This document shows, piece after piece, positions 1-6,496 of a stretch of 8,074 nt of DNA (its first letter is position 1; the number at the start of each line of letters is the position of its first letter). The stretch spans positions 1-8,074 of the forward strand of contig JAFZOA010000066.1 of the NCBI GenBank assembly GCA_017550775.1. Direction: 5' to 3'. The DNA is from Ruminiclostridium sp. GTDB taxonomy: Bacteria > Bacillota_A > Clostridia > Oscillospirales > Ruminococcaceae. The translations under genes and the position numbers were made by a program. The notes beneath the pieces are model-generated. The model made no database searches. It was not told where the DNA came from and saw nothing but the letters and a program-made list of their open reading frames with translations.

Positions 1-2
1 GG

Positions 3-170
3 CATTCTCACCCCGTCTCCCCTTCCCGCCCGTCCGATGAGGATAAGCGTCTCGCCTACGACAGCACTGCGAGCTATATGATACTTTCGCTTATGGACGA
101 CAATCCCGTTCTCAACTCTTTCCATGTCGAGAACAATGTTTCGACGAAAGAAGAACTTGTGATTGAATGA
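3..170 (+). CDS. C-terminal fragment of an unidentified protein (runs in from before the window)
   Basis: An open frame enters from the left edge and ends at TGA 168-170, giving about 55 residues that finish ...KEELVIE. The codon choice looks coding, and a good intrinsic terminator follows 9 bp after the stop, which supports this frame over the overlapping minus-strand ORF at 74-262. The visible part is polar with a serine/proline-rich start and an acidic end. There is no membrane segment and no motif I recognise. Without the N-terminal part no function can be given. Confidence 0.5.
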   Translation, partial: HSHPVSPSRPSDEDKRLAYDSTASYMILSLMDDNPVLNSFHVENNVSTKEELVIE

Positions 171-179
171 ATAGTATCC

Positions 180-216
180 GACCGACCGGCAGAGTAATAC
201 TTCCGGTCGGTCTTTA
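180..216 (+). terminator. Rho-independent terminator after the left-edge gene
   Basis: A perfect 10-bp stem (180-189 GACCGACCGG with 203-212 CCGGTCGGTC) has a 13-nt loop and is followed by a short T run (TCTTTAATAA). It lies 9 bp after the stop at 170. The T tract is weak, but the position and stem fit a terminator. Confidence 0.7.
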
Positions 217-292
217 ATAATGTGATACCTCCGTGAGTTAATACTGATATGCTCTCAATCACACACTAAGAGTTTATCTGTACTCCGGACAA

Positions 293-356
293 CGAGGCAG
301 AAAACCCGTCCCGAGCTGTACGCCCGAAACGGGTTAGGAGGCGCCTTCGCGCCTGT
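293..356. repeat. Double-hairpin repeat, copy 1
   Basis: This 64-bp unit is nearly identical to 391-455. It contains a hairpin with arms at 305-312 and 326-333 (two mismatched pairs in this copy) and a second 6-bp hairpin, AGGCGC-CTTC-GCGCCT, at 339-354. Read on the minus strand the first hairpin is followed by TTTTCTG, so the copy can act as a second, weaker terminator behind copy 2. The differences between copies fall in the arms and loop, as expected of a duplicated or mobile palindromic unit. Confidence 0.8.
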
Positions 357-390
357 GTGGAGTTAACACTTTAGGTATTTCTCTGGGCAG

Positions 391-455
391 CGAGGCAGAA
401 AAACCCGTCCCGAGCTGTACGCCCGGGACGGGTTAGGAGGCGCCTTCGCGCCTGT
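391..455. repeat. Double-hairpin repeat, copy 2
   Basis: This is the second copy of the unit at 293-356, 98 bp downstream, 65 bp long with one extra A. Here the first hairpin is perfect over 8 bp (404-411 CCCGTCCC, 425-432 GGGACGGG). The second hairpin is at 438-453 and is identical to that of copy 1. The shared ends (CGAGGCAG at one side, GCGCCTGT at the other) define the unit. Confidence 0.85.
399..432 (-). terminator. Rho-independent terminator inside repeat copy 2
   Basis: On the minus strand a perfect 8-bp GC-rich stem is followed at once by five T residues (399-403 on the plus strand are AAAAA). It lies about 60 bp beyond the stop of the minus-strand gene fragment at 493-771, so it would end that transcript. 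The paired hairpin at 438-453 comes first on this strand. Confidence 0.65.
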
Positions 456-492
456 CTCTGCCGAACGCTTTAGATTTATGCTTATCAAACAT

Positions 493-771
493 TCAGTTTA
501 CTATCGTATTCAAATTTTTCTCAGCAATCTCTCGTTTTGCAATGAATCCTTTATAGAACTCTGCGAAATCCCTTTTCTCATCGTCCCCATCTCCGAGATA
601 CTTATACAAGTCTTTAAGTGCAACAACTGCAAATGTACATGTTAGACTAAATGTATCTGCTCCATTATGAGGTGACCTTATTCTGTCCGGATAAATATTA
701 AAGTCTTTCACTTTCATTGTCATCGCAACATTTAGTGCATTCGAAAAGTGCTTGGCTGCTAACAATATCAA
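493..771 (-). CDS. C-terminal remnant of an unknown protein, probably truncated by the neighbouring IS
   Basis: This 92-residue frame ends ...EKNLNTIVN and reads like a real soluble alpha-helical protein rich in charged residues, with one more hydrophobic segment (FAVVALKDLYKYL, about residues 48-60). The only possible start near the 5' side is a TTG at 771 without a good ribosome binding site. Just beyond it the sequence becomes IS3 transposase on the other strand. I infer that the true N-terminus was lost when the IS fragment came to lie here, and that this is no longer an intact gene. I do not recognise the family. The double-hairpin repeats serve as its terminators. Confidence 0.45.
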   Translation of the reverse strand: MILLAAKHFSNALNVAMTMKVKDFNIYPDRIRSPHNGADTFSLTCTFAVVALKDLYKYLGDGDDEKRDFAEFYKGFIAKREIAEKNLNTIVN

Positions 772-1000
772 ACATTCTTATTCAAGAACGCAGACCCCGC
801 ACGACAATGCAGTCTCGGAATCCTTCTTTTCATCTATGAAACGCGAGGAGCTTTATCGCAGAAAGATATCAAGCGAGCAGCAGCTTTTCAAGGTCATCGA
901 AGACTACATTGGATTTTACAATCAGAAACGTCCACACGCAACGCTAAACTATAAAACCCCGGTCGAATTTGATAATGAATACTATAATAAGCAAGTATAA
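752..1000 (+). pseudogene. IS3-family transposase OrfB, C-terminal fragment
   Basis: The frame carries the end of an IS3/IS150-type DDE transposase (rve integrase core). Visible family features are HSYSRTQTPHDNAVSESFF, whose ES glutamate is the last acid of the DDE triad, then SSMKREELYRR, YIGFYNQKRPHATLNYKTPVEF and a stop at 998-1000. Similarity begins at about 764-775. The first two catalytic aspartates, the helix-turn-helix OrfA and the left end of the element are all absent. The few codons before the homology overlap the minus-strand gene fragment and are not transposase. Roughly the last 75 residues survive of a protein that is normally about 280 residues, so it is inactive. Confidence 0.9.
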
Positions 1001-1067
1001 ACTGTAATTGGGGGTTCAAATCGCGAACTTTTCCGACTTATGTTCCGAAAAATCCGGACTTGTGACA
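764..1067 (+). mobile_element. 3' remnant of an IS3-family insertion sequence
   Basis: The remnant consists of the OrfB tail plus about 67 bp of non-coding right end. The right end is placed at TGTGACA (1061-1067), because IS3-family ends finish in CA and the preceding stretch is a compact, phased set of CCGA/CCGGA motifs typical of a transposase-binding terminal repeat. The left boundary at about 764 is where the transposase similarity meets the truncated minus-strand gene. With the left end missing, the inverted repeat and target duplication cannot be tested here. Confidence 0.6.
1014..1030 (+). repeat. 17-bp direct repeat, copy 1 (IS right-end region)
   Basis: GTTCAAATCGCGAACTT here matches GTTCAAATCGCGGACTT at 1162-1178 with one difference. 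This copy lies just after the transposase stop, inside the presumed right end of the IS. Confidence 0.65.
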
Positions 1068-1084
1068 TGAACGGCAAAGTCTTT

Positions 1085-1117
1085 CCAAAAACAAAAATAG
1101 CCGTAAACCGGCTGTTT
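1085..1117 (-). terminator. Second Rho-independent terminator of the 345-aa gene
   Basis: On the minus strand a 9-bp stem with one wobble pair (1095-1103 with 1109-1117, 5-nt loop) runs into a T-rich tract (TTTTTGTTTTT, 1085-1098). It lies about 120 bp past the stop at 1236, behind the hairpin at 1139-1178. Confidence 0.65.
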
Positions 1118-1130
1118 AAGGCTGTTCAGA

Positions 1131-1178
1131 GAAATGAAAAGTCCGCAGATTGGACTCGGGAGTTCAAATCGCGGACTT
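1131..1178 (-). terminator. First terminator-like hairpin of the 345-aa gene
   Basis: A long stem is formed by 1139-1146 with 1171-1178 (8 bp), then 1148-1151 with 1167-1170 (4 bp), then 1152-1156 with 1161-1165 (5 bp with one G-T). It has single-A bulges at 1147 and 1166 and a CGGG tetraloop. On the minus strand it is followed by TTTTCATTTC. It begins 57 bp after the stop codon at 1236. Confidence 0.65.
1162..1178 (+). repeat. 17-bp direct repeat, copy 2 (outside the IS)
   Basis: This is the second copy of the motif at 1014-1030, lying 95 bp beyond the presumed IS end. It forms the right arm of the strong hairpin at 1139-1178. It may be a solo end of a second IS copy, or a terminator picked up by the IS. 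Confidence 0.6.
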
Positions 1179-1235
1179 ATATCACTTTAGATTTTCGACT
1201 TTACATGTTAAATTCGTAATAGTGCAAAAATCACT

Positions 1236-2273
1236 TCATATATTACTTTCCTTTGTATTATTTACTATCATTTGTTTATAATGATTGTTTAGTACTATTT
1301 CAACATCAGATTGTTTCTTTTTATCTATAACTTTAATTATAATGTCTGATAAAGATGAAAGACAGTCTTTTTTTATAATTAAGCTTGAAAAAATATAACT
1401 CTCGATGCTTCTACGTAAAAACTCAACCTCCCATGCCCAATATGTTCTTCCAGAATGAATAAACATGTTAGTCCAATGATGCACCGCAGTAATATATGAA
1501 ATATTAACGGATATATTATTGCCATTTATATCTATAAAGTGATCACATATTTCATCTATAATATTAAGAAAGGCATCTGGAGCAACTTTATATTCGCATT
1601 GTGACTTGTTATCCCAAATACACTGAATATATAGTAGTTCAAGTGTTTTGACTTCTATAGCCTGACGAATCAGAAATATAGATTCGGAAAAATGAACTAT
1701 GTCATTTAGGTATATCCTCCCACGCGGAATGTCTCTAGCCAGTCTATATACTTCGCCGGCAAGCCTCTTTTTTCTAGACTGATGTCTGTAATAATTCTTA
1801 GATGATTTTTGGGAAGAAACTATTTCCGTAAATTCACATATCTGAAATAGAAGCTGATGTAAAAAGGCTGCTTCATCTCCAAAAGTCTCTATGGTAATAT
1901 CAGAATTTTTATACTGATTAAATTCTATTTTAATACTATCCATAACTTTTATGATAGCAATGAGGCAAGAACGGTAATAATTATCCAAATCTTTATTATT
2001 ACCTAATATTATCATTCTACCTAATTCTTCATCATTATAATCATTTATTTTTTTCTTAACCTTAAAATATTTGTACAAAATTCTTTTTATATCTTTATAA
2101 AACACATCAAATGAAGTAACTAATTTATTATATGTCATCTCTTGTTCAGCGTTTACCATACCTTGTTTGCCATTATAGCCAATATAATTCTCCAATATAT
2201 TCAATATATCTGAATCTGTAACGCCATAAAATTCACCACATGGTGTACTTATATATGTTTCACTCATAGACAC
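1236..2273 (-). CDS. AT-rich 345-aa protein of unknown function
   Basis: This complete gene is bounded by a perfect consensus promoter (2349-2377) and two terminators. The GTG start at 2273 is preferred because GGAG lies 7 nt before it; an ATG two codons in (2267) is 13 nt away. The protein is soluble and mostly alpha-helical, with no signal peptide or membrane segment. Visible landmarks are a basic patch YYRHQSRKKR (161-170), IRQAIEVKTLELL (202-214) and HHWTNMFIHSGRTYWAWEVEF (265-285). An 'IRQAIE...K' helix followed by 'W-N-(x)n-IHSG' resembles uncharacterised HEPN-like proteins I know of, but the canonical Rx4-6H motif is missing, so no function is assigned. It is clearly more AT-rich than the recombinase genes beside it, which suggests separate acquisition. 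It is a cargo or flanking-genome gene; defence is possible but unproven. Confidence 0.85.
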   Translation of the reverse strand: MSMSETYISTPCGEFYGVTDSDILNILENYIGYNGKQGMVNAEQEMTYNKLVTSFDVFYKDIKRILYKYFKVKKKINDYNDEELGRMIILGNNKDLDNYYRSCLIAIIKVMDSIKIEFNQYKNSDITIETFGDEAAFLHQLLFQICEFTEIVSSQKSSKNYYRHQSRKKRLAGEVYRLARDIPRGRIYLNDIVHFSESIFLIRQAIEVKTLELLYIQCIWDNKSQCEYKVAPDAFLNIIDEICDHFIDINGNNISVNISYITAVHHWTNMFIHSGRTYWAWEVEFLRRSIESYIFSSLIIKKDCLSSLSDIIIKVIDKKKQSDVEIVLNNHYKQMIVNNTKESNI

Positions 2274-2348
2274 AAATTATCTCCATTTTAAACATATTAA
2301 TAGACAATTGAAATAACAAAACTTGCATATGTTATAAATTCTGTTTAT

Positions 2349-2377
2349 ATTATACCATTTATCCGGTTCAATGTCAA
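2349..2377 (-). promoter_or_regulatory. Perfect consensus sigma-A promoter for the 345-aa gene
   Basis: On the minus strand -35 TTGACA (2377-2372), a 17-bp spacer and -10 TATAAT (2354-2349) match the vegetative consensus in all twelve positions. Transcription would start near 2342, giving a leader of about 70 nt before the GTG at 2273. Two 22-bp tandem repeats stand immediately upstream of the -35 box. Confidence 0.88.
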
Positions 2378-2381
2378 CAAA

Positions 2382-2425
2382 TCTTTTTCAAGAAATAATC
2401 CTGTCTTTTTCAAGGAATAATCCTG
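2382..2425. repeat. 22-bp tandem repeat (two units) next to the -35 box
   Basis: The units 2382-2403 and 2404-2425 abut directly and differ at one base (consensus TCTTTTTCAAGRAATAATCC plus TG). The spacing is about two helical turns and the array ends 5 bp from the -35 box. That layout fits a regulator binding site or an AT-rich upstream element. It could equally be part of a recombination site at the element end. Confidence 0.8.
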
Positions 2426-2449
2426 CCTAAGTTTACACATCGGCAGGAT
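2420..2449 (-). terminator. Inverted repeat behind the recombinase operon; weak terminator or part of an att site
   Basis: A perfect 8-bp stem (2420-2427 ATCCTGCC, 2442-2449 GGCAGGAT) has a 14-nt loop and lies 27 bp past the stop of the last recombinase gene (2477). On the minus strand it is followed by TATTCCTTG, a poor T tract. The stem also contains the CAGGAT that begins the tandem repeat unit, so termination and protein or recombinase binding may be combined here. Confidence 0.45.
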
Positions 2450-2476
2450 AAATAAAGGGAGGGTAAAAAAGGAGAA

Positions 2477-4108
2477 TTATTCAAGCACCTTCTCGGTCTG
2501 GAGCCCTCCGATAAAGGTGATCTTAATAGTGTGTTTGTCGATGACATCTATCTGCTCTATGAATCGGCGGGTAAGGCTGTCATCATATTCCGTAAGTCCG
2601 AACTCGGTATGGTCGAGTTCGTCGAGCAGATTCCGAACGGAATCCGTTGTGACCGAATGATCGGTCAGCTTTTCGCGCTCCGTTCTGATCTGCTCGTTTA
2701 TGGCATCTATCTCATCGGAGAGACGCTTGAACTCTCCGTCATATTTCGTATAATCGGTCTCGGTGAGCGATAATTCCAGCAGTCTGCTGATCTCATCACT
2801 TCTTTCAGCCCGAAGCTGCTCGAGCTGCGAGATAATTTGTCCGTCCGGTATCACTACCTCTTGGATTCCGGTTTTCAGCTCCTTCCGTACATCGTCACCT
2901 ATCTTGATGAATGCGCTTATCGCTTCCACAATCGCTCTGTGAAGGCTTTCTTCGTGGATGGTCGGGGAGTGTTGGCACTTCTTCTTTCCGCTCTCTAAAC
3001 GGCTTACACAGTGCCACACGATCTTCTTGTAGCCCTTTGCCGTCCACGTTGTTCTGCGGTACGCCGCGCCGCACTCCGCGCAGTACATTCGCTCTGTGAG
3101 CGCATACTTGGCACTGTACTGCCCGTTGTTGTTCGTTTCCTTGCCTGACATCTTTTTCAGACTGTTGCGGCGGGTTATCTCGATCTGTGCCTTATTAAAG
3201 GTGTCACGATCTATGATCGCCGCATGGTGGTCGCTGACGTAGTACATCGGAAGCTCTCCGGTGTTCTTTTTTGTTTTCTTCGATATGCAGTCCACCGTAT
3301 AAGTCTTTTGCAGAAGCGCATCTCCGACATATTTCTCGTTCTGAAGTATGCTTGATATGGTTGAGATTGACCATTTGACGGCTCCGCGGGCATTGGGTAT
3401 GTTCTGCTCTATAAGCTTGTCAGCTATATTCCGGTAGCTTGCTCCGTCCAGGAACATACTGAATATCAGTCTGACCGTTTCCGCTTGCTCGGGAACTATC
3501 CGGGGATCGCCGTTCTCGTCCTTTTCGTAGCCGAAGATCGCCGCCATGCTGAATTTGCCTTGCTCGAAGGAGCGGCGGATTCCCCAAGCCACATTCTTGC
3601 TGATGCTCTCGGATTCCGCTTGGGCGAACCATGAGAATATCGTCAGCAACATCTCATCTGACTGCTCGAGAGTATTTATGTTCTCTTTCTCGAATATGAC
3701 CGCTATGCCAAGTCCTTTCAGTTCACGGACATACTGCAGGCTCTCCACTGTGTTACGAGCGAAGCGGCTGACCGACTTTGCAAGTATTATGTCAATGCTC
3801 CCTCGACGGCAGTATCGTATCATTTTGAGGAACTCCGGACGTTTCTTTGCCTGAGTGCCGGTGATACCCTCGTCCGCGAAGATAGCGACCTTCTTCCAAT
3901 TTTCGTGACTGCTGATGTATTCATCGTAGTACCGGCACTGTGCATCGTAGCTGCTCGCCTGTTCTTCCTCGGCTGTCGATACTCGGCAGTAGGCGGCTAC
4001 ACGCTTCACCGCACTTTTCTTTTTTGCAGTCTCAGTCTGCGGCTTGGCGGGAATAACTGTTACCCGCATCTTGCCGCCAGATCCTATCGGTATGTTCGGT
4101 ACTAACAT
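2477..4108 (-). CDS. Large serine recombinase (site-specific integrase/transposase), third gene of the triplet
   Basis: This 543-aa enzyme cuts and rejoins DNA through a 5'-phosphoserine link, for integration and excision of the element. From the ATG at 4108 the features are a basic leader, a resolvase domain at about 35-185 (YCRVST with catalytic Ser44 and Arg42; GITGT at 82-85; SRFARN with Arg115 and Arg118), a Recombinase domain at about 190-315, a zinc ribbon (Cys343, Cys346, Cys367, Cys378), a coiled coil at about 415-490 and a C-terminal strand motif ending FIGG. All catalytic residues are present and the length is normal for the TnpX/TndX class. AAGGAG lies 10 nt before this ATG and only 1 nt before the GTG at 4117, so I prefer the ATG; the GTG would overlap the previous stop by 4 nt. 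It is coupled to the gene before it. Confidence 0.95.
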   Translation of the reverse strand: MLVPNIPIGSGGKMRVTVIPAKPQTETAKKKSAVKRVAAYCRVSTAEEEQASSYDAQCRYYDEYISSHENWKKVAIFADEGITGTQAKKRPEFLKMIRYCRRGSIDIILAKSVSRFARNTVESLQYVRELKGLGIAVIFEKENINTLEQSDEMLLTIFSWFAQAESESISKNVAWGIRRSFEQGKFSMAAIFGYEKDENGDPRIVPEQAETVRLIFSMFLDGASYRNIADKLIEQNIPNARGAVKWSISTISSILQNEKYVGDALLQKTYTVDCISKKTKKNTGELPMYYVSDHHAAIIDRDTFNKAQIEITRRNSLKKMSGKETNNNGQYSAKYALTERMYCAECGAAYRRTTWTAKGYKKIVWHCVSRLESGKKKCQHSPTIHEESLHRAIVEAISAFIKIGDDVRKELKTGIQEVVIPDGQIISQLEQLRAERSDEISRLLELSLTETDYTKYDGEFKRLSDEIDAINEQIRTEREKLTDHSVTTDSVRNLLDELDHTEFGLTEYDDSLTRRFIEQIDVIDKHTIKITFIGGLQTEKVLE

Positions 4109-4113
4109 TTCTG

Positions 4114-4890
4114 TCACGCTCCTTGTATCGGGATCGTTTTGTCATTGACAAGCACGGTGCTGACCGTGCCGCCGTCTATGACTATATATTTTATGACCTG
4201 TTTGGTAAGTCCCATATCAAAATCTTCGAGCCTATCGTGTTGGGTAAGAATACTGAGCAGATGACCGGTTTTATCGCGGTCATCGTATGCGAAGCTGTCA
4301 TACCGCATCGAGACCGCCCGAAGTATATCTGCCACGAGCTTGTCCACATCGGCGGCAGGATCGCTCATCTGCTCCTTTATCTGTTCTTCGGCAATAGTAA
4401 GCCGTGCAGAAGGTTTGTATTCTATGTTCTCGGCGGGTGCCGCAAGCGTCGGCTCGGCTATCAGCGTATTTATCGCCGTAACCACCAGCCGCTTTATATC
4501 GTTCACGCTCAATCGCTTACATTCTGTATTCCGACCGTATTCTATAAGGCTTCTAAGGTACTTTGTCGTGTTATCCACCGAAAGTGCCGTTTTTCCTTTT
4601 TCTGATTTGATCGCGTTTGCTCGATCAAAGATGTCCGGCTCTATGATCTGCGGGTATGTTTCATCTCCGGTGTAGCGCTTGTTTTCAAGAATCCTGCTGA
4701 CCATGTTCTTATTCCACAGTACCTTATCCTTGTTATATGGCACTGTCATCTCGGCTGCAATGCTTTTCAAAGACATTCCGTTCAGATACATCTCGAATAT
4801 CTGACGTACAGCTTCGGATTCCGCAGGTTCGGCAAGGTACTTGCCGCCGCGCATCATATATCCGAACGGAATGTTTCTGTTGCATTTCAT
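4114..4890 (-). CDS. Recombinase paralogue lacking the catalytic and zinc-ribbon domains
   Basis: This 258-aa protein starts exactly where the DNA-binding Recombinase domain of its neighbours begins: PFGYMMRGGK (8-17), AVRQIFEMYLNGMSLKSIA (about 27-45), VSRILENKRYTGD (64-76). A helical region follows, then the C-terminal strand motif found in both flanking recombinases (VIKYIVIDGG, 232-241). It has no resolvase domain, no catalytic serine and only two cysteines, so no zinc ribbon. Only 5 bp separate its ATG from the previous stop, so no lost N-terminal domain fits upstream. The form therefore looks stable rather than freshly broken. It sits in one tightly spaced operon between two complete recombinases. 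I infer an accessory DNA-binding role, such as directionality, att-site selectivity or regulation of synapsis. Confidence 0.88.
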   Translation of the reverse strand: MKCNRNIPFGYMMRGGKYLAEPAESEAVRQIFEMYLNGMSLKSIAAEMTVPYNKDKVLWNKNMVSRILENKRYTGDETYPQIIEPDIFDRANAIKSEKGKTALSVDNTTKYLRSLIEYGRNTECKRLSVNDIKRLVVTAINTLIAEPTLAAPAENIEYKPSARLTIAEEQIKEQMSDPAADVDKLVADILRAVSMRYDSFAYDDRDKTGHLLSILTQHDRLEDFDMGLTKQVIKYIVIDGGTVSTVLVNDKTIPIQGA

Positions 4891-4895
4891 GGCAC

Positions 4896-6413
4896 TTACC
4901 GCCTTTCTACTGTTTCTTTGAACTCCACGCCGCCGATGAGCCTGAACACTATCTCGTTTTCGGACAGAGCTGTCATTTTCTCGACTGTGATTCCGAACAC
5001 AGTTTCGTCAAACTCAGTCATGATCTCACGATCATTCAATATGTCCATAAGGTCGGAGAGCTTGTCAAGTGTACTGACGATATCGTCTGTATCGCAAGCC
5101 GCTGTCATCAGCTCTTTCAGCCGCATGATCTTCGCTTCGATCTCTTTTTTCTGTACGTTGTATATGTCATCGGAGAGGATTCCGCTGCTATGAAGTCGGG
5201 TGATCTGGTTCATTTTCTCGCGGGCTGCTATAAGCTCACCTCTCGCGGAGAGCATCTGCTTATTGCCACATTGCTTCTTCATTATCAAGTCCTCGAGCTG
5301 GCTTATCGCCGGAGATATGATCTTGTTGCCGAAGCGTTTCAGCTTATTGAACATTCTTATGTATGCGGTCTGTATAGCAGTTTCGGGGATAGGTTTCATA
5401 GGGCAGTTCTTGGCGTTATGATTATGATGATTACATACCCAATATGATATGTTATTTACTACCACTTTTTTAAATGAATGGTTACAGAGAGAACATACTA
5501 TCATTTTCGTAAAAGTGTGCTGATTAACCTGATGAGAGTTTTTGTCACGATGCGTTAATAATGTTTGGACCGCCTCAAATGTTTTTTTATCGATAATCGA
5601 TTCTTGGGTACCGTAGACATAATACTGCTCCCTTTCTCCACGGTTCATTATCCTTTTAAATGGCAACATATCGGTAGTATACCGTTTGTTAAGTATGGAG
5701 TCACCGGTATATCGTTCATTGCTTAAAATATATCGGACTTTTGTTGCATTCCATTTATCACCGGTTTCTCTTTCAAGGTTCTCTGCAATATCCCTTATTC
5801 CAATCCCATTCAGATAATCAGCAAAAATCCTGCGCACTGTGTCGGCGGCTGGTTCGTCTATCAAGTGTTTCCTATTTTCGTATCTATATCCATAAGCCGA
5901 GGAGTTGTTTATATATGTCCCGTTCTGCATACGCTTCTGTATGCCCCAGCGCATATTTTTCGATATGGACAGCGATTCATTCTGCGCTACCATGCCGAGC
6001 AGGGTTATGAGAGTTTCTCCCTCGGTCTTGTTGGTATCAATGTTGTTTTCCTCGAAGTAAACGGATATCCCGAGCTGTTTCAGCTCCCGAACCGCTTCGA
6101 GACAGTCTTTCGTGTTCCGAGCGAATCTCGTTACGGATTTTACTATAATTCTGTCGAACTTGTGTTTTCGGGCATCGTTCATCATGCGGATGAACTCGTC
6201 ACGCTTGTCCGTGCTGGTTCCGGTGATGCCCTCGTCCGCGTAAATGTCTATAAGTATCGTGTCATCGCTGTTGGCTGCGATGCTGTTATAATATCTGTAC
6301 TGCGCCGAGAAGGAATGGAGCTGATCTTCGCTGTCGCTTGATACTCTTATGTATGCTGCAAGGCGTGTGATGATCTTAACATCGGTCGCCGCCTGTATCT
6401 TTGTGATAACCAT
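4896..6413 (-). CDS. Large serine recombinase, first gene of the triplet
   Basis: This 505-aa site-specific recombinase has a resolvase domain at about 17-165 (YIRVSS with catalytic Ser25 and Arg23; GITGT at 62-66; TRFARN with Arg96 and Arg99), a Recombinase domain at about 170-290 (AYGYRYENRK, IRDIAENL, ILSNERYTGDSILNKRY), a zinc ribbon (Cys307, Cys310, Cys327, Cys337), a helical coiled-coil region at about 370-430 and a C-terminal strand motif ending RLIGGVEF. The ATG at 6413 has AAAGGA 8 nt upstream. It ends 5 bp before the catalytic-domain-less paralogue. The DNA for the middle part (about 5420-5880, encoding the DNA-binding domain and zinc ribbon) is visibly more AT-rich than both ends of the gene, which hints at a mosaic. 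All residues needed for catalysis are present. Confidence 0.95.
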   Translation of the reverse strand: MVITKIQAATDVKIITRLAAYIRVSSDSEDQLHSFSAQYRYYNSIAANSDDTILIDIYADEGITGTSTDKRDEFIRMMNDARKHKFDRIIVKSVTRFARNTKDCLEAVRELKQLGISVYFEENNIDTNKTEGETLITLLGMVAQNESLSISKNMRWGIQKRMQNGTYINNSSAYGYRYENRKHLIDEPAADTVRRIFADYLNGIGIRDIAENLERETGDKWNATKVRYILSNERYTGDSILNKRYTTDMLPFKRIMNRGEREQYYVYGTQESIIDKKTFEAVQTLLTHRDKNSHQVNQHTFTKMIVCSLCNHSFKKVVVNNISYWVCNHHNHNAKNCPMKPIPETAIQTAYIRMFNKLKRFGNKIISPAISQLEDLIMKKQCGNKQMLSARGELIAAREKMNQITRLHSSGILSDDIYNVQKKEIEAKIMRLKELMTAACDTDDIVSTLDKLSDLMDILNDREIMTEFDETVFGITVEKMTALSENEIVFRLIGGVEFKETVERR

Positions 6414-6471
6414 ACGATCAGTCCTTTCTTTTCGTATTTATTACAGTACACAATACCACTTTTCGGTCTGT

Positions 6472-6486
6472 ATTGGTATTACCAAT
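6472..6486. promoter_or_regulatory. 15-bp perfect dyad in the gap before the first recombinase gene
   Basis: ATTGGTA-T-TACCAAT is a perfect palindrome around T6479. An extra half-site (AATACCA, 6452-6458) lies 13 bp away and can pair alternatively with TGGTATT at 6474-6480. The 83-bp gap between the small gene and the recombinase gene is the only sizeable spacer in the operon. An operator or a switchable RNA hairpin before the recombinase start are both possible; the one-base centre is unlike a serine recombinase crossover, which is 2 bp. Confidence 0.4.
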
Positions 6487-6496
6487 GTGGACAGAT

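Noticed and set aside
74..262. 62-aa minus-strand ORF opposite the left-edge gene
   Set aside because: It crosses the plus-strand terminator hairpin, has no start signal, and overlaps a frame with better coding character.
1131..1178. The hairpin next to the IS as the IS inverted repeat itself
   Set aside because: It is an internally complementary stem within 40 bp and is placed and oriented like a terminator of the 345-aa gene. A terminal inverted repeat would need a partner at the missing left end.
4123..5447. Long plus-strand ORFs opposite the recombinase genes (160, 111, 236, 91 and 73 aa)
   Set aside because: These are antisense shadows of strongly supported recombinase genes, rich in Cys, His and Ser, with no ribosome binding sites.
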